Positions 45,541 through 50,072 of a stretch of DNA of 50,072 nucleotides are shown piece after piece. Under the pieces are notes generated by a model. That model did not search any database. It was not told where the DNA came from and saw nothing but the letters and a program-made list of their open reading frames with translations. The DNA is taken from assembly GCA_002256995.1 (NCBI GenBank), contig NCGX01000021.1:1-50072 (forward strand), written 5' to 3'. Source of the DNA: Hydrogenophilales bacterium 16-64-40. GTDB lineage: Bacteria > Pseudomonadota > Gammaproteobacteria > Burkholderiales > Thiobacillaceae. Made by a program: the position numbers and the translations under genes. How positions within the stretch are numbered: position 1 is the first letter of the stretch; each line of letters starts with the position of its first letter.

Positions 45541-46658
45541 GGCTGGACCTCGCTGGCCGTCAACGCGGCGACTTCTTCGGTCAGGTCGATGCCCACCGGG
45601 CACCAGGCGATGCAGCGGCCGCAGCCGACGCAGCCGCTGCGGCCGAACTGGTCATGCCAGGTGGCCAGCTTGTGGGTCAGCCACTGGCGGTAGCGGGTGC
45701 GGATGTCGGACCGCACATCGAAGCCGTGCAAATGGCCGTGTGCCTCGCCGAAGCAGGAGTCCCACTGGCGTGCGTGCTCGCTCGCCCCGCCGTCGAGCGC
45801 GGGCTCGTCGATCTCGGCATGGCAGAAGCAGGTGGGACACACCGCGGTGCAGTTGCCGCAGGCGAGGCAGCGCGCCGCCACCTCGTCCCAGCGCGGATGT
45901 TCCAGCCGGCTCATCAAGGCCTCGCGCAGGTTGCGCCCGGGCAGGCTGCGCGTCTGGGCGGCAGCCGCGGCCTGCCCCTGCTGGCGGGCGGCTTCGATCT
46001 GCTGCGGCGTGGCCGGCGACAGGCTCAATGCGTCCAGCACCGCATTTCCCTTGGCGCTGCCCGCCACCGCGACGAAGCCCTCTGCCAGTTCCGCCAGCGC
46101 CAGATCGTAACCCGCGGTCGGGGTCGGGCCGTCGCCGGTCGATGCGCAAAAACAGGTCGCGCCCGGTTCCGCGCATTGCACGGCAACCAGAAACAGCTGT
46201 TCGCGTCGTTGAGCGTAGTGCGCATCGCGTCGGCCTGCGGGCAGGAAATGCGCATCCTGCAAGGCCAGCGCCGCCAGATCGCAGGCGCGCACGCCGATGA
46301 TGGCCTGCGCCGGCGCGGCCGGCACCACCGCAGCGAACTGCAGGGCCCCCGCATCGTCGCGCTCCACGCGCCACAGCGATTCTTTCGCTGCGAACGCCTG
46401 CGGCTTGATGGCCTGCGGGCCGTTGGCCCAGGCGAAATAGCGGTTATGCGGATCGCGCGTCAGCCGGTAGCGGCCCGGCGCCTGCTCGGCCTGCAATCCG
46501 CGCGGCAGGCCGGCCGGATCATCCAGTTCACGCATGACGATGGCGCCGTTCTCCACCGCGGGCCCCAGGCATTGGTAGCCCATCTGCATGAGCTGGGCCA
46601 CCAGCGCATGCAGATGGGCGAGCGGCAGAAATCGGGCGCGGTCAGGCTGCGAAAACAT
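45537..46658 (-). CDS. Hydrogenase beta subunit, double [4Fe-4S]
   Basis: 373 residues. Two ferredoxin motifs lie in the second half: CLACGNCTAVCPTCFC and CVGCGRCIAWCPVGID. The N-terminal half contains the ARACDLAALALQD and ATCFCASTGDGP motifs typical of sulfhydrogenase beta (HydB) proteins. It relays electrons between the gamma and delta subunits. It is the first gene of the hyh-type operon. Confidence 0.92.
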   Translation of the reverse strand: MFSQPDRARFLPLAHLHALVAQLMQMGYQCLGPAVENGAIVMRELDDPAGLPRGLQAEQAPGRYRLTRDPHNRYFAWANGPQAIKPQAFAAKESLWRVERDDAGALQFAAVVPAAPAQAIIGVRACDLAALALQDAHFLPAGRRDAHYAQRREQLFLVAVQCAEPGATCFCASTGDGPTPTAGYDLALAELAEGFVAVAGSAKGNAVLDALSLSPATPQQIEAARQQGQAAAAAQTRSLPGRNLREALMSRLEHPRWDEVAARCLACGNCTAVCPTCFCHAEIDEPALDGGASEHARQWDSCFGEAHGHLHGFDVRSDIRTRYRQWLTHKLATWHDQFGRSGCVGCGRCIAWCPVGIDLTEEVAALTASEVQP

Positions 46659-46777
46659 GGGTTGGAAATGCCGTGGTTTTTAATCAGTGTATGCATAATG
46701 CCTTGCTTGTAACAGGCGTGCGTCATTGTCAGCCTGCCGATGCCGGGAAGCCGGGAAAGCCATCCCGATCCATTCGC

Positions 46778-46783
46778 TATAAT
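46778..46783 (+). promoter_or_regulatory. Consensus -10 box before the channel-like gene
   Basis: A perfect TATAAT lies 34 bp before the ATG at 46817, in a T/A-rich stretch between divergent genes. The -35 position (about 46755-46760) holds GAAAGC, which is poor, so the promoter may depend on an activator or be an extended -10 type. Confidence 0.45.
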
Positions 46784-46816
46784 CGGTTCTTTTCAAGCAG
46801 TAAAAAGGAGCGTGCC

Positions 46817-47482
46817 ATGCAGCAACAACTCGACGTCTTCGTCGCCTCCCTGTCAACGTTCTGGACACAGCTGGCAAGTTTTGTACCGCAATTACTGGCG
46901 GCACTGCTGCTGCTGTTCGTTGGCTGGCTGCTCGCCAACCTTGCCCGCACCGGGGTCACCAAGCTGCTGGATCTGTTGCGCTTCGACCGGCTGGCCGAAA
47001 AGACCGGCATCGAAGCCTTTCTCAAGCAGGGCAATCTGGACCTGTCGCTGTCGCGCCTGCTCGCCAAGCTGGCCTACTGGATCGTCATCTTCATCGTCGT
47101 CGTCACCGTGGCCAACAGCCTGGGCCTGCACATGGTGGCCGAACTGTTCAACAAGATCGCGCTCTACATCCCCAACATCATCGTCGCCATTCTGGTGCTG
47201 GTGTTCGGCGTGCTGATGGCGCGCTTCATCAACAGCATGGTGTTCGCCTACCTCAACAACATCGGCGTGCAGGGCGCGCTCACCATCAGCACGCTGGCGG
47301 AATACGCGACCATCGTTTTCGTGGTGTTCGTGGCGCTGGAACAGCTGGCGATCGGCACCACGCTGCTGACCGCCGCCTTCCAGATCGGCTTCGGTGCGAT
47401 CGGCCTGGCACTTGCGCTGGCGTTCGGGCTGGGCGGCCGCGAATGGGCGGCGGGGGTGATCAAGAAACTGACCGAAAAATAA
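46817..47482 (+). CDS. Mechanosensitive-channel-like membrane protein (MscS TM-helix type)
   Basis: 221 residues from the ATG at 46817 behind AAAAGGAG. Five or so membrane helices include LLAALLLLFVGWLLANL and IIVAILVLVFGVLMARFI. The C-terminal AFQIGFGAIGLALALAFGLGGREWA resembles the pore helix of MscS-related proteins (FGLGG in YnaI-type members), but the long cytoplasmic beta domain is absent. It matches the TM_helix repeat family, small osmotic-stress related membrane proteins. Divergent from the hydrogenase operon. Confidence 0.8.
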   Translation: MQQQLDVFVASLSTFWTQLASFVPQLLAALLLLFVGWLLANLARTGVTKLLDLLRFDRLAEKTGIEAFLKQGNLDLSLSRLLAKLAYWIVIFIVVVTVANSLGLHMVAELFNKIALYIPNIIVAILVLVFGVLMARFINSMVFAYLNNIGVQGALTISTLAEYATIVFVVFVALEQLAIGTTLLTAAFQIGFGAIGLALALAFGLGGREWAAGVIKKLTEK

Positions 47483-47562
47483 GACAAACCGGCCCCTGGC
47501 CATTGCCTCGATGGCCGGAGACAGACGCAGAAACGCCTGGCCGAGTTTCAAATCAGGGAAAC

Positions 47563-47591
47563 AATATGGCGTGGAAATTCCACGCCATATT
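47563..47591. terminator. Perfect 12-bp hairpin downstream of the channel-like gene
   Basis: AATATGGCGTGG pairs perfectly with CCACGCCATATT around an AAATT loop, followed by TGTTT on the plus strand. It lies 80 bp after the stop of the channel-like gene and at the boundary between conserved chromosome and accessory sequence. It works on either strand, so it may be bidirectional. Confidence 0.7.
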
Positions 47592-47612
47592 TGTTTATGC
47601 ATCGAGTGTCCG

Positions 47613-47716
47613 GACCCCCGTCTGGTTTACTGAGGGCGGCAGGAAACTCTATGCGAATGGGGCGCGACATGATGCGAAGTGCTACTTACTACTTAGCTAG
47701 ACCTGACCCCCGTCTG
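47613..47716 (+). repeat. 12-bp direct repeat flanking the accessory-region boundary
   Basis: GACCCCCGTCTG occurs at 47613-47624 and again at 47705-47716. The 80 bp between holds no gene. The second copy ends right where the truncated ABC transporter fragment begins, suggesting that the repeat marks a deletion or insertion junction. Confidence 0.45.
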
Positions 47717-47996
47717 TTTGTCCGGCGGCCAGCGCCAGCGGCTGGCCATCGCCCGCGCGTTGCTCAAGCGCCCCAAGATTCTCATCTTTGACGAAGCCAC
47801 CAGTGCCCTCGATCCGCAAACCGCCGAGCACTTCGCTGCCACCGTCAACCAGCTCCGCGGCAAGGTCACCATGCTTTTCATCACCCACGCCTTGCCCAAA
47901 AACCTGCACGTGGACGAAGTGGTGAAAATCGGCGGCGACAAACCCACCGTGGTCGGCCTGGCGCACGACCCGGCAGAAACAGGACACAAGCCATGA
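47717..47996 (+). pseudogene. C-terminal fragment of a type I secretion ABC transporter
   Basis: About 92 codons. The sequence begins inside the ABC signature ([37 protein letters not shown]) and continues through the His switch ([21 protein letters not shown]), a run typical of HlyB/LktB-type T1SS exporters. The membrane domain and Walker A are missing; the sequence upstream is non-coding. There is no start codon with a ribosome site. It is therefore a 5'-truncated remnant, overlapping the GNAT gene by 4 bp as the intact gene must have done. Confidence 0.85.
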
Positions 47997-48484
47997 ATAT
48001 TCGTTTCGCCACCCTGGAAGATGTGCCCACGTTTGTGGAAATGGGCAAGCGCTTTCATGAACTCACCCGCTTTCGCGCATACGACTACAACCCAAGCCGG
48101 GTGGCCGACCAGCTTCGAGCGGTTATCCACACCGGGCAGAACGAAAAAGGCACCCACTGTTTCTTCGTGGCCGAAGACAGCCAGGGCCAGCCCATCGGCG
48201 GGCTGATCGGCTGCGTGGAAAAGCATTTCTTCTCCGATCAACTCGTCGCCACCATCATCCACTACGACGTGCTACCCGAAAAACGCATGAGCGGCGCAGG
48301 CTTGCGCGTGCTGGCCGCTTTCCGCAAATGGGCTGAGAACCGGGGTGCGGTGGAACTCAGTGCGGGGGTAAACAGCGGTGTTGAACTGGAAAAGATGAAC
48401 CGGTTTTTGCAGCGGCTGGGGTTTCTGCAGACTGGCGGAAATTATTCGTTGCCGTTAATTCCAATCACCACATCCAAGCAGTGA
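47993..48484 (+). CDS. GNAT-family N-acetyltransferase
   Basis: 163 residues. The ATG overlaps the stop of the ABC fragment (ATGA). GNAT features: [19 protein letters not shown] at the N-terminus, [30 protein letters not shown] in the acetyl-CoA region and [19 protein letters not shown] at the end. Some T1SS-linked GNATs are of this type, for example acyltransferases near RTX transporters, but the target is unknown. The intact original operon probably paired it with the secretion ATPase. Confidence 0.8.
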   Translation: MNIRFATLEDVPTFVEMGKRFHELTRFRAYDYNPSRVADQLRAVIHTGQNEKGTHCFFVAEDSQGQPIGGLIGCVEKHFFSDQLVATIIHYDVLPEKRMSGAGLRVLAAFRKWAENRGAVELSAGVNSGVELEKMNRFLQRLGFLQTGGNYSLPLIPITTSKQ

Positions 48485-48515
48485 CCCGATACTCCAGCTT
48501 GCCGTGAAACATACA

Positions 48516-49322
48516 ATGAATCTCGACTTCAGAAAACTAATCTTGGCGTTGTCGTTGGCCCTACTCTTGGCGGGTTGCCAGACTGTTCCCCTTGTCGAAA
48601 CCAGCGGGACTGTATTTACGGCACCCGCGTCCAGTCAGAGCGGCCAGGTGCGCGTTGGTGCTTTTCATATTCCAAGAGATGAGCCCGGCACCATTCGGGC
48701 CTTTTTTCAGCTTGGTGGCCCTAACCGCGATCGGCCTTTTGGTGTGTCTGTCTTTGATATCACAGGAGAGATGCGTTATCTGGGGACGCTTCCCGAAGGC
48801 CCCTACCACTATCCTCAGTCCTGGCTTGAATACGAGACCACGCCAGGCAAACATACCCTCATGTTGGCTGCGGGTCTTGCTGTACACCGCATTGACTGGT
48901 TGAACGTCGATTTCATTGAAATCCACGTTCAGCCGGGCGGGATCAATCATGTTGTTTTGTCACGATACGGGTTTCTCAGCCTCCCTTATCTGGGCGAGGT
49001 TCAGATATCCGATTCAAACCGCAAATATTGTGAGCGCCTGACCGGCACACGTCGCGAACGCGAAAAAGCAGCCCTCGCTTACATGGCCGTGAATGGTATC
49101 GACCCGCAGGCCAAGGACTTCGTAAGGTTTTGCCTCGTGCTGTCCGATCCCAAGCGCATCGTCGGCCTCACCGACGAAGCTCGCAGGCAGTTTGAGGAAT
49201 TTAAGCCCCAGCTCGAAAAACTGCGCGTAGGGCGCCATGAGAAGTGGAAGCGCGAAGTGGAAAAGCACGCGCCCTACGATCTGATGCGTAGCTACGAGCC
49301 AGTCGACATGCAATCGCCTTGA
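48516..49322 (+). CDS. Predicted lipoprotein of unknown function
   Basis: 268 residues from the ATG at 48516; a GTG at 48504 is four codons earlier. A lipoprotein signal (KLILALSLALLLAGC) ends at the acylated Cys, 21 residues from this start. The mature part is unfamiliar: a beta-rich N-terminal section (VRVGAFHIPRDEPGTIRAFFQLGG), then a helical, charged C-terminus (EEFKPQLEKLRVGRHEKWKREVEKHA). Codon use is less GC-rich than in the rest of the window, a sign of transfer. Confidence 0.75.
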   Translation: MNLDFRKLILALSLALLLAGCQTVPLVETSGTVFTAPASSQSGQVRVGAFHIPRDEPGTIRAFFQLGGPNRDRPFGVSVFDITGEMRYLGTLPEGPYHYPQSWLEYETTPGKHTLMLAAGLAVHRIDWLNVDFIEIHVQPGGINHVVLSRYGFLSLPYLGEVQISDSNRKYCERLTGTRREREKAALAYMAVNGIDPQAKDFVRFCLVLSDPKRIVGLTDEARRQFEEFKPQLEKLRVGRHEKWKREVEKHAPYDLMRSYEPVDMQSP

Positions 49323-49487
49323 TATGGAGTTTGGTCGAAGGAATGCACGACGGGACATGAACGGGGTTCTTGATTTCCCGGTTAACCAAAAAGACAAGGA
49401 ATGGAGGATAACAGCGTGGTCACAAGCCTAGACAGTCAGAAAAGTCAGAACCACAGGCAATACGGACAATTTCAACAGGAGCAAGAC

Positions 49488-49898
49488 ATGGGATTTGTTA
49501 ATGAGTTCATCGCGGAAGCCGATTATGAAAGAACCGGCATTAAAGATATCGCGAAGCGCTTTGGCGGCCCGATAGATCGCTCCTGGACGATAGATCGCGA
49601 ACGCAACATGTATCTGCACTGTGTGGATAGGGGGCGTGAGGAAGCCAGGAATCATTCGACTTGGATTTTTTGTTGGCACGGTGAATTGGTTGTGGTTTGG
49701 CTAGCTCTCATGGAACACAGGGGAGAGCGTGGCGAGCCAGGCTGGTCGCACTGGAAGTTGCGCGGTATTGACCTTCCACCACACCTACAAAATCGTCGTG
49801 AAGAAGTTCTTGCTGATTTGGAAGAGGCGCTTATCGCCTACAAGGACTTCGGCACGTATTCGGTCAATACCAATTACACCATCACCCTTGATATTTGA
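49488..49898 (+). CDS. Small orphan protein of unknown function
   Basis: 136 residues from the ATG at 49488 behind AGGAG; the frame is also open from 49401. Sequence MGFVNEFIAEADYERTGIKDIAKRFGG, then SWTIDRERNMYLHCVDRGREE and FCWHGELVVVWLAL suggests a small compact alpha/beta protein of the sort often found among island cargo or immunity-like proteins. Base composition is AT-richer than the neighbours. No function is assigned. Confidence 0.65.
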   Translation: MGFVNEFIAEADYERTGIKDIAKRFGGPIDRSWTIDRERNMYLHCVDRGREEARNHSTWIFCWHGELVVVWLALMEHRGERGEPGWSHWKLRGIDLPPHLQNRREEVLADLEEALIAYKDFGTYSVNTNYTITLDI

Positions 49899-49915
49899 GA
49901 CTGGGAGAACAAGAA

Positions 49916-50011
49916 ATGTCGTTTACCTACGATCAAGCCATTGAAGAACTCCTCAGGCTTAGTAACCCGACTGTGAACCGCCCCGGGTTTCGTGGAGGCC
50001 ATTTGGTTTAA
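49916..50011 (+). pseudogene. Gene start interrupted by an insertion-sequence end
   Basis: A reading frame starts at 49916 (MSFTYDQAIEELLRLSNPTVN...), 16 bp after the previous stop, with GGGAGAA upstream. At about 49974 it runs into TGAACCGCCCCGGGTTT, which looks like an IS3-like terminal sequence, and stops 12 codons later. The true protein was presumably longer. Confidence 0.5.
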
Positions 50012-50072
50012 GTGCAGGCCGTTGACTTGGCCTGTTCGGCGAGTTGCCTGTAGTAGTTTGCCTCAGCTTCAG
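49974..50072. mobile_element. End of an IS3-like insertion sequence (partial)
   Basis: Starting at 49974 the sequence TGAACCGCCCCGGGTTTCGT matches the style of IS3-family terminal repeats. A minus-strand reading frame, the C-terminus of a transposase, enters from the right edge and stops 35 bp inside that end. The rest lies outside the window. Confidence 0.55.
50009..50072 (-). CDS. Transposase C-terminus (partial, runs off the window)
   Basis: Minus-strand frame ending in EAEANYYRQLAEQAKSTACT and TAA at 50011-50009. It has typical GC-rich codon use and ends close to the IS-like terminal sequence, as IS3-type transposase genes do. Only 20 codons are visible, so the family is a guess. Confidence 0.45.

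Overview
This is a GC-rich chromosomal window (about 60-65% GC by eye), tightly packed with genes, from a betaproteobacterium. The gene mix points to a sulfur- or hydrogen-oxidising chemolithotroph close to Thiobacillus: a cytoplasmic NAD(P)-linked [NiFe]-hydrogenase operon, a DsrC/TusE-family protein, tandem DUF2173 genes, an alternative oxidase and an Atm1-type exporter. The placement is inferred from gene content, because no rRNA is present.

Layout. 1-348: 3' end of parC. 369-6212: redox genes (two flavodoxin-fold oxidoreductases, a sorbosone-dehydrogenase-like lipoprotein, an alternative oxidase), a stress-type membrane protein and a DsrC-like protein with an altered cysteine pattern. 6671-18348, minus strand: a complete C-P lyase operon, phnF-phnD-phnC-phnE-phnG-phnH-phnI-phnJ-phnK-phnL-phnM-phnN-phnP plus an EamA-type permease. 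Nearly every stop overlaps the next start, and a 22-bp palindrome next to phnF is the likely operator. 18901-20978: a decayed IS91-type element with a frameshifted HUH transposase and a frameshifted tyrosine recombinase. 21307-23163: gamma-glutamyltransferase.

23298-25352 is the most unusual region. A class I cyclic-di-GMP (GEMM-I) riboswitch precedes a DUF1540 gene and three tandem DUF2173 paralogues, and I know of no described role for this set. 25428-41987 is mostly conserved chromosome: pepN, a diiron protein, glutathione peroxidase, a SUMF-type protein, an internally deleted CZB/GGDEF protein, a FAD amine oxidase-like protein, a GNAT, UMF1 MFS, Atm1-like ABC exporter, Spx/ArsC-like, dapE, prmB and a periplasmic-sensor GGDEF-EAL protein. 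42152-46658, minus strand: a group 3b-like hydrogenase operon with its maturation protease. 46817-47482: a mechanosensitive-channel-like protein followed by a perfect hairpin.

From about 47,600 to the end the sequence becomes accessory: a truncated type I secretion ABC fragment, a GNAT, a lipoprotein and orphan genes of lower GC. The last is cut off by what looks like the end of an IS3-like element.

The clearest joint functions are uptake and cleavage of phosphonates (phn), pyridine-nucleotide-linked H2 metabolism (hyh), and c-di-GMP signalling, represented by one complete GGDEF-EAL enzyme, one DgcZ-like remnant and one c-di-GMP riboswitch.
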